From NCBI RefSeq assembly GCF_901001135.1, contig NC_042623.1:206305337-206369336 (forward strand): a stretch of DNA of 64,000 bases, read 5' to 3'. Each line of letters starts with the position of its first letter. The stretch's first letter is position 1. Under the pieces are notes generated by a model that was given only the letters and a program-made list of their open reading frames with translations, did no database searches and was not told where the DNA came from. Of this stretch, positions 11,044-22,294 are shown in pieces. The translations under genes were made by a program, and so were the position numbers. Origin of the DNA: Rhinatrema bivittatum (taxonomy: Eukaryota; Chordata; Amphibia; Gymnophiona; Rhinatrematidae).

Positions 11044-11364
11044 TAAAACAAATTGTACGAAGTCCTTCACTCAGTGGATAAGCAGTCTGTGGAATCTGTA
11101 GCCAGAGGTCATGGTCAAGGTGACTAGCATAGTGCATTTTAAAAGAGGTTTGGACAAATTCCTGAAGAAAAAGTGTATGAAACATTATTAACTAGGTAGA
11201 TCTGGGGAAAACGTTTGCTATCCGTAGGAGTGAGTAACAAGAAATAAAGCTACTTTTTGGGATCTGTCAGATACTTGTGATTCTGACTGACCACTGTCAG
11301 AAACAGGATGCTGAGCTCAGTAGATCTTGGTCTTACCCAGCATGGCATTTCTTAGGTTCTTATA

Positions 11365-12829
11365 GTAATAAATGAATAAATCAAGAAATAAATATTGTTT
11401 CAGAACAAGATGCATGTCAGGACAAGGAGAGGGCAGAGCACGCCAACAACACACGGTTCGAATTTTGAAATCCCCACACATCGTTAAAGCCATGGCCTTT
11501 GTGCCAGCTGCGAAGAAGGGACAAAGTCCACAACCTGCCCCTGCATTTTCAAAGGGAAACTTCCCCTCCCGGTATTTGCAGGCCCCACATGAGGATTAAA
11601 AATTGCCCCTTTTAGGGGTAATTTTGTAACAGCCAGCATAACTTTGTGGGCTGTTACACACAAACAAACATACACATACTATACTAATTTTCATAGTGAA
11701 ACCTACACAAGTAAATTTGCTTTGAAAAATGCCTCGGCAAAATTCCCTACACAAGTTACATCTGCTAATTTGTGTAGGGAGTTTTTGCAAGAGAAATTAT
11801 GTGCTTAATTTTGCAAATAAAAAAAGTATGCATTCAAATCCAAACTCTGCCCCAACTCTGTCCCCAAGATGCCTCTCCACTATAGGGTGAATTTTAAAAA
11901 CATTTACATTCATAAAATTAGCATATATATATGTAAATAACTTGTACTCGCATAAATGCTATTTTAAAAACATCAAAAGTACCTGCATATTTTTGGTCTC
12001 GCATGCATATTTAAGTGCAAAGCAAAGAGGCAGTCTAAGAGTGTACCAGGGCAGAGCCAAGAGGTGCATGAACAAGTTGCTATTTTGTACGAAATGCACA
12101 TACACGTGGCAACTTATTTGCATTTTATTAATTATCTTGCCCCATTGATATCAGGCTCGTTGGGTGGAAGGTCTGGGTGAATTGGGGAGAGTTCAGAGTA
12201 AAAAATTAGGAACAGGGTCTCAATGACCTGGAGAAGGACTGGGTGAACTGGTGGAGGCTTCAGCAAACTGGTGATTTCAATTATGTGCATATGTTTAAAA
12301 ATATACCAACTTCCGTGCATAAACTAGGTTTTACGTGAGCAAGTCACAATTTTTGTTTGCATATAAAATATACGTGCTTATGTTTTTAAAATAGGTAGGA
12401 AAAGAATGTTTTTTTAATGCATTGTAGCTATTCGAATGAAAGGAAACATATGCGCATATGTTATGGGTAGACATACGTGTGTTTTGTAATCTGAACATAC
12501 CCGATATGCCTGGGTTATAAAATATTGTAGTAGATCTCTGCACATATATGATGCCATGAGGCGCTGTTTGAACGCTACCCTACCTGTGCATAAAATTACA
12601 CGCATACAGAGTATCTGCACAGGGACGGTAACTTTGATACCAGTGCATGGGCGCACATGTACGTTCATATGCCAACTTGTGTCAAATGATGCGACCATTT
12701 TATAACCTCCGCATGTATATGCACATGGTATAAAATAAGCTGTATGTGCATACAACGTGTGCACAATTTTATAAGAATGCACGCATGTACGCGCAAATGC
12801 CACCTCTACCATGTAAGTGGTTTAGTTTG
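11365..12829. other. Unassigned, probably old palindromic-repeat DNA
   Basis: Pieces resemble the MITE families found elsewhere: 'ggggtaattttgtaacagcc' (11613, compare 38706) and 'gggtgaattttaaaaacatt' (11885). The 12.4-12.8 kb part is rich in alternating purine/pyrimidine 'gcatgtacgcgc' sequence, like the cores of the hairpin-chain elements. Boundaries cannot be set. Open frames here lack family motifs. Confidence 0.35.
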
Positions 12830-13141
12830 AGTCAGAGCTGTGGATAAGGAGATGATGTCATTTATTATGAATGCCTCAGATTCAGGACCTGAAACTAGCA
12901 CTTCAGCTAGTGTTCCTGGGCCTGTAACTGCTTCAGTGGTGGGTTCTTGGCCTGTTGTTGGACTGGGTAAAGGGGGACACTATAGTTCCAGGGACACTAT
13001 AGTTCCAATCCCTATACCATGTCAGCAGTCTAGACAGAACTGTTTCCAGCTGCCCTTAGGAGTTGCAGATGGTAAATGGACATCAATTTTCTTACACTGA
13101 TGCTCCTAATAGGAAAGCATATTCCCATACTGGGTCCACTT

Positions 13142-13636
13142 AAGAACATAAGAACATAAGAAATTGCCATGCTGGGTCAGACCAAGGGCCCATCAAGCCC
13201 ATCATTCTGTTTCCAACAGAGGCCAAACCAGGCCACAAGAACCTGGCAATTACCCAAACACTAAGAAGATCCCATGCTACTGATGCAATTAATAGCAGTG
13301 ACTATTCCCTAAGTAAACTTGATTAATAGCCGTTAATGGACTTCTCCTCCAAGAACTTATCCAAACCTTTTTTGAACCCAGCTACACTAATTGCACTAAC
13401 CACATCCTCTGGCTACAAATTCCAGAGCTTTATTGTGCGTTGAGTGAAAAAGAATTTTCTCTGATTAGTCTTAAATGTGCTACTTGTAAACTTCATGGAT
13501 TGCTCCCTAGTCCTTCTATTATTCAAAAGTGTAAATAACCAAGTCACATCTACTCGTTCAAGACCTCTCATTATTTTAAAGACCTCTATCATATCCACTC
13601 TCAGCCGTCTCTTCTCCAAGTTGAACAGCCCTAAAC
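13142..13636 (-). mobile_element. CR1 LINE 3' end
   Basis: It starts with the CR1 terminus on the minus strand (AAGAACATAAGAACATAAGA at 13142). It encodes the ORF2 C-terminus in reverse (13619 to 13413: RLRVDMIEVFKIMRGLERVD, then TFKTNQRKFFFTQ). It splits the DIRS gag relic. Confidence 0.9.
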
Positions 13637-13638
13637 TC

Positions 13639-13700
13639 TTGCTGCTTATCCTGCCTCTTCACAGCTTTCTTGCTGCTTATCCTGCCTCTTCACAGCTTTC
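13639..13700 (+). repeat. Perfect 31-bp tandem duplication
   Basis: Two exact copies of a 31-bp unit starting 'ttgctgcttatcctgcctct' directly beside the CR1 5' breakpoint. It may be a repair scar of the insertion or a replication slip. Confidence 0.8.
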
Positions 13701-15504
13701 TGAGCACCAGACAGTAGACTACCCCAAACCTGCTGTTGCTGTGCTGCCACAGTGGCAACCTCCTTCTTCTCTAATGCCACAACACCTCACCTATAGCTGG
13801 TGAAATGCCTACTGGGGCAGGGATGGCTCATCCTATGCAAAGCTCTATAGATGTAGTGGTTGGTCTGGCTGTGGGTCCCAGTGCAACTGGAGGACAAGGG
13901 TTTATGGCTAGGCAGGTACCAGGTTTCAGCTGGGAGTTTCCGTCATGGAATGGAAATTATCCTGACTGGGCCACGCCTGGGGCTCCTTTTGATCAGGACA
14001 GTTTATCATGGGGTTCAGCCCACATAGTTTGGTAGTTGATATAGTGGGGTTGGATATCCATTGGAGGGTGTTGTGGCTGAATACATGCCTGGGGTGGAGT
14101 TTCAGTGGACAGCGGGGCTTTAGGTGGGGGTCACAGGGGTTGTGAGCTTCTCAGGCACAGAGTGGAGTGTCAAGGGAGGCTGATTCTGATGACTGTCCTG
14201 GGGCAGCACAACAGAAGAATTGGAGGAATCATCGGGATGCAGAAGTGTAGTAGGTGCGTCAGCATGACAGTGTCCAACAGACATCTGGTCAGAGGTCTAG
14301 ATCAGAGGCTCCAGCCCATCACATAATGCCAGGGCATGGTGAGTCTAGGGATGGCAGTCAGGATGGGTTTGGGATGGCCGGTGGAGTTGCTGGGTTGGCG
14401 GAGGAAAGCCTTCAGAGTGGATCATGGACAATCAGTGGTGTGGCGGGGACAGCAGGTGTTGTCATGGCAGGTGATGCTGTAACAGCAGTTGTGTTGACAT
14501 CGTGACTGGGATGGCTGGTGTTGTGGCGTTAGAGAAGACGGAGGTTGCCACTGTGGCAGCACAGCAACAGCAGGTTTGGGGTGGTCTACAGTCTGGTGCT
14601 CAGAAAGCTGTGAAGAGACAGGATAAGCGGCAAGGTGGGAAAAATCATAATCTGGGACATCTGGGTTTAAGTTTTCTTCTTCTAGTTTGTCATCTTCTAC
14701 TTCTCATTCAAGCCCTTATCCCTTCATCACAGACAAAGAGACAAAGCAAAGTGAAAACAGAGGAGTCCCTGCTTTGGCAGCACTTGCAGAACTTTCGGGA
14801 GGGCTGTCTCATTCTTATAGGTATATCATTAAGAAGCAAACATATATTGACATTTTCTATTTGCTGGAAGGTAGAAGAGGCAGAAGGAAAGAAAAAAGGG
14901 AGGAAGAAATGGTTTTAAGGGTACAGAACAAAAGGTGCCAAAAATGATTCTCAATTGGACTAGATGTTTCTTCACTTGGACAGTGTAGTGAGTCATTATG
15001 ACCCCTCGCAGTATGGGCATTGCTCATGTATGCGGACATGATTTTGGCAGCTCTCAAGGATTATGCAGATTGGGTTTGGCTCAACTATGATGAGCTTTTC
15101 AGGGACAAGGTTGAAGAAAATAAGTTTGTGTTCTAAAGTATGCAGGATGTAAGCTTATGGCATACTCAGTTGGCTAATAAGGTGGAGGGAGGTGGACAGA
15201 TATCAGAAGCAGCATTTGAGGCTTTGGTGAGGTCCTTTCATGGATCTGGGGTTTCCAGTATTCCAAGAAAGGCCACTAAGAGGGCTTCAGATGTTTGTTG
15301 GTGTTTCAGTTGATCTGCATGTTCCTTTCAGGATTGCAAATTAAAATGTCTGTGTCTTCTTTGCTCAGCCAATCACCAAGTGCCCCTGTCGAGGAGGAAC
15401 TGGGCCTGCTGAAGGTGTGAAATAGCATTGTGTGTGGTAGGGCACCTACACTGATTATCCTACAAACTATGATTCCATGGTTATGGAGGTACCCGAGGTG
15501 AGAG

Positions 15505-16040
15505 GTGGCTGCAACTTTGGCAGAGGATTTTAGTTATGGTTTTAGGATTCCTTATGTAGGTCCCTTAGAAGGGCAGGTGGAAAATTCTGTTTCTGTACAT
15601 AGGTTGGGAGAAGTGGTGGAGAAAAAATTGGTTGATATGCAACTCAGTAGGATTGCAGGTCTTTTTGATGACCCTCAGTTTCAAAAAATAATTATTTCTC
15701 CTTCCACCTTGGTGCCAAAAAAAGGAGCCTGGCAAATTCTGTTTGATCTACAGTTTGTCCTTCCCAGAAGGTAACTCAGTTAATAATTTTGCTCCTAGGG
15801 AATACTGTATGAGTTACTCTATGGTGCGGCTGATGCAACAATGTGGTGGAGTGCTCTAATAGTGAAGGTCGAGTCAACCTTTAGATTGTTACCTGTTCCC
15901 CCCAATAGGTTTTCTTTGTTCGGTTTTCAGTTCAGAGGAAGATATTTGTGATGGGGCTTTGCCTGTTGCTAAATTCAATCCCCACGGTTTTTCCAGCATT
16001 AGATATTGGGAATGGGTTTTGCATTTTTTTAATCCTTCCC
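15505..16040 (+). pseudogene. DIRS/Ngaro reverse transcriptase remnant
   Basis: The frame 15505-15774 includes GFRIPYVGP, then LSRIAGLFDDPQF and IISPSTLVPKKGAWQILFDL. These follow the order of DIRS RT ('GxIAGPFxxPPF', 'SPLGxVPKK', 'xRLIxDLS'). After a stop the sequence continues with VKVESTFRLLPVPPNRFSLF and FQFRGRYL, equivalent to the catalytic 'K.DIxxAFRLLPVxPxDxxLLGF' block. The first catalytic Asp is replaced by Glu here, and several stops follow. Decayed and inactive. Confidence 0.75.
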
Positions 16041-16465
16041 TTGCCAAATCCCCACCTTTTGGGGGGATAGGCTTCTGGAGGTATATAATCCCTTTGAGAT
16101 TGTTAAATTCTTTAGAGGGTTAGGCACAGCTGTAGAAGGTAAAAGGAGCGTAACCTGGAGTTCACCCCTTGATCTCAATACAAAAAGCACAGAGAAGTAG
16201 GAGTGGAGAGCAAGAGATCCCTTCAGGATTTCAAGACAGATTTTATTTAAAGAGAGAAGAAGAGATAGAAGTTGAAGATCCCCTCAGGATCTCAATCTAG
16301 TGATTTTTGGTCTTGAGATTTGAAGATTTTTGCAAAGATTGATCAGTCCAGAGGGAAGGGCACCCACCCAAGTAAACAAAAAGACTGCCAAAGATCTTTT
16401 TGCTCAAACAATCAGGACAGCAAGAGTGAAGAGAGGTTTAGCAGCTTTTGAGAATTGAACTCAAG

Positions 16466-16862
16466 AGACTTACACCCGAATTTTAGATGCTCAAATACCA
16501 GGGGTTACGCACATGGCCGGGCTGTGTGCGCGCTGAACGTATTTTAGAAAGGGCCTGGCCACAAGCGTAACCTCTGATACACGCAGAAGTGCCGGGCCAT
16601 TGAAAAGGGGCGGACTGGGGCGGAGTCGGCGGAGGGGCAGATAGGGGGCTGACCGGAACAGCAGCCATTAGGCCCTGTCCCGGAGAAGTGCGCGCTTGCA
16701 GCCGGCCAGCACACGGAACTTACTACAACTATTCAGATGAAGTAAGGTCCGAAATAAAAATAATTAAAGGTAGGGAAAGGGGTTTTAGGGGTCAGGTGGA
16801 GAGGGGAAAAGGGAAGCAGAGTAGGAAGGGGGATAGGAAAGTTCCCTCCCAGTCCACTCCTT
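16466..16862. mobile_element. Partial hairpin-chain element (subfamily B)
   Basis: It begins 'cccgaattttagatgctcaa' and continues with the GC-rich 'acgcacatggccgggc' block and 'gttccctcccagtccactcc', both shared with the copies at 35.3, 37.8, 43.1 and 50.6 kb. The second half is missing; an L1 fragment follows. Confidence 0.6.
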
Positions 16863-16864
16863 AA

Positions 16865-17612
16865 TTGAAGTGGACCAGGTATATATCTCAACATCAAGCA
16901 TTCAGAGCAGGTTTTTCTAATTCAGATATATGTATCAAATGTGGAGTAGATTCAGCGCATTTGGGTCACTCTTTATGGAGTTGTCCAATAATTCAAATTT
17001 TTTGGAAGAAAGTTTATCGTTTTGCTAATATGGTTGTGGGATTTAAAATTCCTTTTTCATCTTTAGTGGCTATTTTTCCCAAATCTTTCAAAGGAAATAA
17101 GAGCTCGATTCTCTGGATTATAAAGGTTTTTTTGTTGGCTTGTAAAGCTATATTGACAAATTGGATAACATCGGAAGATCCTTCTATAATATATTGGCGT
17201 TCTTCTATAATAAATCTATTAACCATGGAATCTCTGACCAATACCACTCTGCCAATCAGAACTAGAAGAGCAATAAATGCAATTTGGCTACCCTTTATAC
17301 TAACATTACCACATGATTCAAAAAGTCTTTTTCTTAATCGCATAGACATCTAACAGATGATCTTTAATGTACTTGAATAAGGACTTGATAAGATCTTTAA
17401 TGTATTTTTATTTAAGAACTCCATTGGTGCAGGGAGGGAGGGAGGGAGGAATGGAATGGAGGGATGGTTTTGGGAGGAGGGATGGGAATTAAATGGACTA
17501 GGAAGAGAAAAATGAACATAAGAGTTTTACAAAAAATATGCTGTATGTATTCAGATATATACTTTATAATGTTCATTATTTTATGCTTTTTAAAAAATAA
17601 AAACAGATTTGC
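16865..17612 (+). pseudogene. L1 ORF2 C-terminus plus 3' UTR, 5'-truncated
   Basis: A 162-codon open frame (16865-17353) carries CIKCGVDSAHLGHSLWSCP followed by FWKKV, the Cys-rich motif that ends L1 ORF2p (CxxC...H...C, then 'FWxxV'). This segment helps RNA binding; the endonuclease and RT are absent. The 3' UTR (17354-17600) has a G-rich polypurine stretch ('gcagggagggagggagggag'), as in mammalian L1s, and ends in 'aaaaaataaaaacag'. The truncation point abuts the hairpin-chain element. No clear duplication seen. Confidence 0.8.
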
Positions 17613-19644
17613 CATTAAAATACAAAGCATTGAAACGCATGTAAATGATTGCACACGTTACTGTACAATCTTACCCACATAACTTCTGTGGCTGTGTAAT
17701 GATGGCAAATACTAACTCCTCAATGCCTCCCCCCACCCCTCCAAAGCTATCTGTGGTTCCTAATTTAAACTATGCTATTGCCTATGATGCATTTCCACTC
17801 AATGGGCCATTGCCTGATAGTTGACTTCCTGCTAATGAAAAGTTTTTTTAATAAGAACACCTGAGTGCCTAGCTATATCCAGTGTGATTGGGTGAAGACT
17901 AGTAGGTTACTTGGTGGGATGCAAACTCTACGTATCTTTTCTGCCACTTTGCTTGCCAACCACGGTTCAATTCATGAGAACGCTATGCGGACCACACCAG
18001 CAAGCTTTCTGTCTCTTTCTCGGCAAATACAAGCTCATGTTGGGTGTATGCGGTATGCGTCTCCTAGCTCTTTATCACTGAATGGTGTCCCTCGACATAT
18101 GCGGCCCACCTTGTGTTCTCTCCAAGTGTGTGCTCCTGCCCCTTGCCATTCCTCTTGCCTCTTTAAAATGTTAGGATGTGAAAGAGATGCTGCCAATGGC
18201 ACTTCACATCAATTTCCAGCTATGAGGCTTGCCGTCAGGATTGGCTTCAATATGGGAACTTGGATTCTCCTTGTTTTTAACCACACGTGGAAGAGCTTCA
18301 AGTGTGCAGATCACAACACCAGCAAGGAATGGCTGCTGCAACAAGCCAACCAAAGCTCTGAAGGCTGTAGAGCTTGCTTTTCCAGTATGGAATGGTAGGT
18401 TTTTCTCAGCTATTGTTTTAATTGTTTTTTGTCATCCATCTGCTATATTATTAGTCCTTTGCATGAAGGTAAGTCCTTGTGAGGCAAGAGAGTGGTAAAC
18501 TGCAAACTATTCCTTTATGGTGACTAGGCCTAGCTACTGAATGGAAACCAAACTCTTGCATTGATTTAGTGTCGCATGTGTAACTCAGGGGATATTGACT
18601 GTACTTAATACACCTTTACTAATATCCTTACACATGCAGCACAGTAAGACTGCTGGTGGATAGAAATGCATAATGTGTGGGTTCAGGGAGAGAAGTACAA
18701 TAGGAAGAAATATACAGTGTGTTTTCTACCACTCCTCCTCCTCCATTACCTCTTGAGCATGCATCTGCCTGCACAGCCTTCACCACTTACAATTGCCAGT
18801 GCATCAGTTTCCACCAACTCAATAGTGGGTCTACAGCCCCTAAGTGTGGTCCCATAACCTTGGACTGCTGTCCTATGCTCTTCTTTCTTTCCTTAATCTG
18901 TCTGCTTGACCATCACTACCACATTAAATCTTGTTCCCTATAATCACTCCCATGACCTAAAGCACAGCAAATATCCTACCTGGGGTTCTTCTTAACATTT
19001 CCCTCTGATGCTTTATCTGTTTTCCCCAGCCTCCTTCCCCAGATGTACTATCCTTTTTTCCACTCCCAACCTCATGGTCACCAGCAACATTGGGAGCAGG
19101 GTCTGGTATGCTAGTCTGAAAAAATGTAGGCCACACATCCAGATTAGGTGAAGCTGTGGTACTAACATGTGTTAACTTCCTTCAGAGTTGCAGAGTAAGC
19201 TAAAAGCTATCGCTTGGTATCTATGCTCAGTCCCTTGTCATTTGCAACTCTTTATAACTACATTCCTCTTCTGGGCCCAGCTATTCAGAATGAGAGATTG
19301 TGGAGAGGGAAACCTGAGGGAAGTGTGAAAGGAAAGTATGAGAATTGCCATCATGGCTATTCCCACGCAAAAAACACCAGAGAGGGCAATATTAAAAGCC
19401 ATTTAGAGGGATAACCCACAAGTTAGCCATGTAACTCCATTTAAATGGTTAGCTTTGATTATTGACCAAATAGAAAACATAAACATTACACAGTTACACA
19501 CAGATAAATGTGTTACAATTTTTTTCATTTTTTAATTTTAACAAACTGTTATGTTTTGAATTGTTTAAAATATTTGACACATGGAACAAAAATAGATTTG
19601 GAACAGGAGAGGGGAATACTAGGAAACAAAGAAGTCACAAATAA
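17613..19644. other. Unassigned intergenic interval
   Basis: About 2 kb without a repeat I can match. The longest frame (17865-18398, 177 codons) has no domain, signal or homologue that I recognise and is probably chance. Confidence 0.45.
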
Positions 19645-19910
19645 AGGTGAGGTTTAGGTATTAGTGTAGGGGTTAGGGGCCACTTTGACATTCAAAGTTA
19701 GATGTACAAACAGAACCGTGCTCTCTTGTAAAGATTTGATGACCGTCGGAGTGAGGAAACTCACATAAAGATGAGATTTGTACAATGTTCTCTCAACCTA
19801 GCTTGATGGACTCTCTACCTGGGAAACAAGAGAGCACGGTTCTGTTCGTACATCTAACTTCGAATGTCATAGTGGCCCCTAACCCCTACACTAATACCTA
19901 AACCTTACCT
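19645..19910. repeat. Inverted repeat with 85-bp arms
   Basis: The left arm 19645-19729 and right arm 19826-19910 are reverse complements with few differences (for example gtgctctcttgt against acaagagagcac), around a 96-bp loop. No target duplication was found. It could be the core of a fold-back element. A CT-rich microsatellite follows at 19980-20025. Confidence 0.8.
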
Positions 19911-20222
19911 CGAGTTACTAGGTTGGCCTCCCATAGAGATATAAATGCCTATCTAGTGTGAGGGCATTATAGCTAGGTGCTCTTCTCTCTCTCCATCTCT
20001 CTCTCACTCTCTCTCTCCTTCCCCTACTAATCATGGTCCCCCAGTGGTTGTATGTAGGAAATACATCAATTCTGGCACTTATCACAAAAATGTTATCACA
20101 ATTTGCACTAAGATAGTGCTTTGCATAAGTATTAGCACAAATTGCAATAAACTGCCTATTACCAAAAACACACCCCTTTTCCTATCTCGTGCGATATTTA
20201 GTGTATTTTGATAAATCCAGGC
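19911..20222. other. Unassigned, with CT microsatellite
   Basis: CT/CTCT tract near 19980-20025, then AT-rich sequence with 'gttatcacaatttgcac' and 'attagcacaaattgc' that looks like an old MITE. Confidence 0.4.
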
Positions 20223-21049
20223 CTAAGTCACAAGTACCTGGCAAGTACCCAAACATTACATAGATCATTAGCTACTATTGCTTATTAATTACTTTCATAG
20301 CAGTTTATGGATTTATCCTCTAGGACAGGGGTCAGGAACCTTTTTGGCTGAGAGAGCCATAAACGCCACATATTTTAAAATGTAATTCCATGAGAGCCAT
20401 ACAATATGTTTAAAACTAAATACAAGTAAATGTGTGCATTTTATGTAAGATCACACTTTTAAAGTACAATAAGTCTCTGAAAATATTACACCAGGCCTTA
20501 AGACACCAATACATCTCCTATTAGGAAAACGGACCAAGTCAGGCTGCTATAGAGTCCTACACAGAAACTACACGCCAGCAGAAAACCTCACCTGAATCAC
20601 GTGCTGTCCCTCACCTAACATAGAATAAAGAGACCAAAACGCATAACAAGAAGCATGCAGACAAAAACTGAATTGGAAACTGCAACAAGCCAGAGTCTCT
20701 GTATGCAGTGTAACAAAGGAAAAAAGAAACATCACACATCCTTATAAAACAAATCAAGAAATATAAAATCATCAGCAGTAAAACTGTACTAACAAAAAGA
20801 ACATATTTCGAAACAGCTGATGAGTGGAATATCCAATAATTAAAAACTCATATAAAACATTTCCAGATACCAACAAAATATTTCAAAATAGCAGACACAA
20901 AGATCCAGTAATGAAAAATAATAAGGATACAAAAATTTTTTTGCTCTGCATACCTGGGAACGTTTGATATCCAGGTGTCCTGAGATTGTTCTGAATTAGC
21001 AGGAGGTGGGGTGGTTTGCCTGGAACTTTCTCCTCTCTGTCACATACCA

Positions 21050-21770
21050 GCGCTCTCTCTCACACTGGCTCTCAATGACACACCTATACACACATGCTCT
21101 CAGTCACTCACATATACAAATGTTTTTTCTCTCTCACTTATATAGGCTCTTAATTACACATTTACACACATGCTGTCTATCTTTTCACGCTTACACACAC
21201 ACAGGCTTTCAATCACATAAATACATGCTGTCTTTTTCTCTCACACACAGACTCTCATTCACATGCTTACAAACATGTCCTCTCTTTCTCTCATTTACAC
21301 ACAGGCTCTCAATCACATACTCACATGCTCCCTCACCTAAATCAGCTCTCAATCACACACAGACACACATGGTCTCTCTCTCTCATTTAAACACAGGCTC
21401 TCAATCACATACTCACATGCTCCATCACCTAAACCAGCTGTCAATCAGACACAGACACACATGATCTCTCTCTTACTTATACACACAGGCTCTTAATCAT
21501 ACATACACATGATCTCTCTCACACACAAAGGATCTCAATCATACACACATACTCTTTCAAACAAACAGGTTTTCAATTACAAACTTACACATACAGGTTC
21601 CCAATGGTAAACTTACATTCATGCTCTCTCTCTCACAGGCAGGATCTCAATCACAGACATACTCTCTTTCACATATACAGGCTCTCAATCATTCACATAC
21701 ATGCAATCTCTCACTCACACACACAGGATCTCAAACACACATGCTTGCTCGCTCATTCACTCTCTCTCTC
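21050..21770 (+). repeat. CT/CA-rich minisatellite inside the hAT element
   Basis: About fifteen irregular units of roughly 45-50 bp built from 'caggctctcaatcacaca' and 'catgctctctctc', ending in a run of about 16 C at 21769-21784. Long open frames here (e.g. 21006-21464) are repeat artefacts. Confidence 0.85.
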
Positions 21771-21915
21771 CCCCCCCCCCCCCCGGGAACTCGCGGCAGC
21801 AGCAGCCACCTCCCAACGCTAACCTCCTTCATTTTCAGCCCTCGCGGAGGCGAAGGCGGAGTCCCATCGGCCGCGGTTGAAGATTTTCATTTTCCTCCGA
21901 GCCGCGCTGCAGTCT

Positions 21916-22047
21916 TCTTCCCGCGCAGGCACCCGATGCTCTCCACTTCCTCTTCCGGGCCGCGGGAAGAAGAGAGCACGCCGGTGCTCTCTTCTTCCCG
22001 CGGCCCGGAAGAGGAAGTGGAGAGCATCGGGTGCCTGCGCGGGAAGA
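21916..22047. repeat. Perfect palindrome, 64-bp arms, 4-bp loop
   Basis: Arms 21916-21979 and 21984-22047 are exact reverse complements around GCCG. GC-rich, in the hAT interior. This should extrude as a cruciform or fold as a very stable hairpin in RNA. Confidence 0.95.
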
Positions 22048-22136
22048 CCCGCGCAGGCACCCGATGACTCCAGCGCTGGCACCCGGCTGACACCCGATGA
22101 CTCCCGCGCAGGCACCCGGATGACTCCAGTCGGCGT

Positions 22137-22294
22137 GCTCTCTTCTCCTCCCCCCCGCGGCCCGGAAGAGGAAGTGGTGAGCATCGGGTGCCTGCGCGGA
22201 AGAAGAGACCACGCTAGTGTGGTCTCTTCTTCCCGCGCAGGCACCCGATGCTCTCCACTTCCTCTTCCGGGCCGCGGGGGGGGGGGGAGGAGAA
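22137..22294. repeat. Second, diverged copy of the palindrome
   Basis: It has the same arm sequence ('gcggcccggaagaggaagtg' and its complement) around a different loop near 22213-22218 (GCTAGT). Arms are about 75 bp with a few mismatches and an expanded G-run. Confidence 0.85.

Larger units (their letters stand above)
9030..11364 (+). mobile_element. CR1 LINE 3' end, split by an L1 insertion
   Basis: The CR1 pieces are 9030-9352 and 11061-11364. The first reads like the ORF2 C-terminus (degenerate versions of RGDLIEIxKIM and TFKTN seen intact in other copies). The second resumes with the equivalent of 'TQ..SSLWNL' and ends in the CR1 terminus (GATCTTGGTC... TTCTTAGGTTCTTATAG). A perfect 17-bp duplication TAAAACAAATTGTACGA at 9336-9352 and 11044-11060 marks the site where 9353-11043 was inserted. 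Confidence 0.8.
12840..15400 (+). pseudogene. DIRS gag-like protein remnant
   Basis: The start MDKEMMSFIMNASDSGPETS lies at 12840. After the CR1 insertion come Gly/Ala/Val-rich low-complexity stretches (13800-14600). Around 14850-15140, in changing frames, YIDIFYLLEG and then DYADWVWLNYDELFRDKVEE recall the gag signature 'YGGxxWLRYDExFR' of amphibian and fish DIRS/Ngaro elements. At 15291-15375 the frame gives C-W-C-F, then C-S-F-x-x-C, K-C-L-C, C-S-A-N-H, the Cys/His cluster that ends these gags; a stop interrupts it. The match is to a remembered family pattern, not a search. Confidence 0.6.
12830..16465 (+). mobile_element. Decayed DIRS-type retrotransposon (gag and RT relics)
   Basis: A gag-like region with a terminal Cys-rich motif and then a DIRS/Ngaro-type reverse transcriptase lie in order on the plus strand, interrupted by a minus-strand CR1 at 13142-13636. 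All frames carry stops and shifts. From about 16041 to 16465 no domain can be read; the recombinase and terminal repeats were not found. DIRS elements integrate through a tyrosine recombinase and make no target duplication, so the limits are approximate. Confidence 0.7.

Noticed and set aside
11450..11475. tRNA B-box-like GGTTCGAAT
   Set aside because: No A box at the right distance and no cloverleaf; not a tRNA gene or a clear tRNA-derived SINE.
12414..12812. 132-codon minus-strand frame
   Set aside because: His/Cys-rich peptide from alternating purine/pyrimidine sequence of an old palindromic repeat.
17865..18398. 177-codon open frame
   Set aside because: No domain, no signal, no coherent composition and no second exon context; consistent with chance in a 64-kb window.
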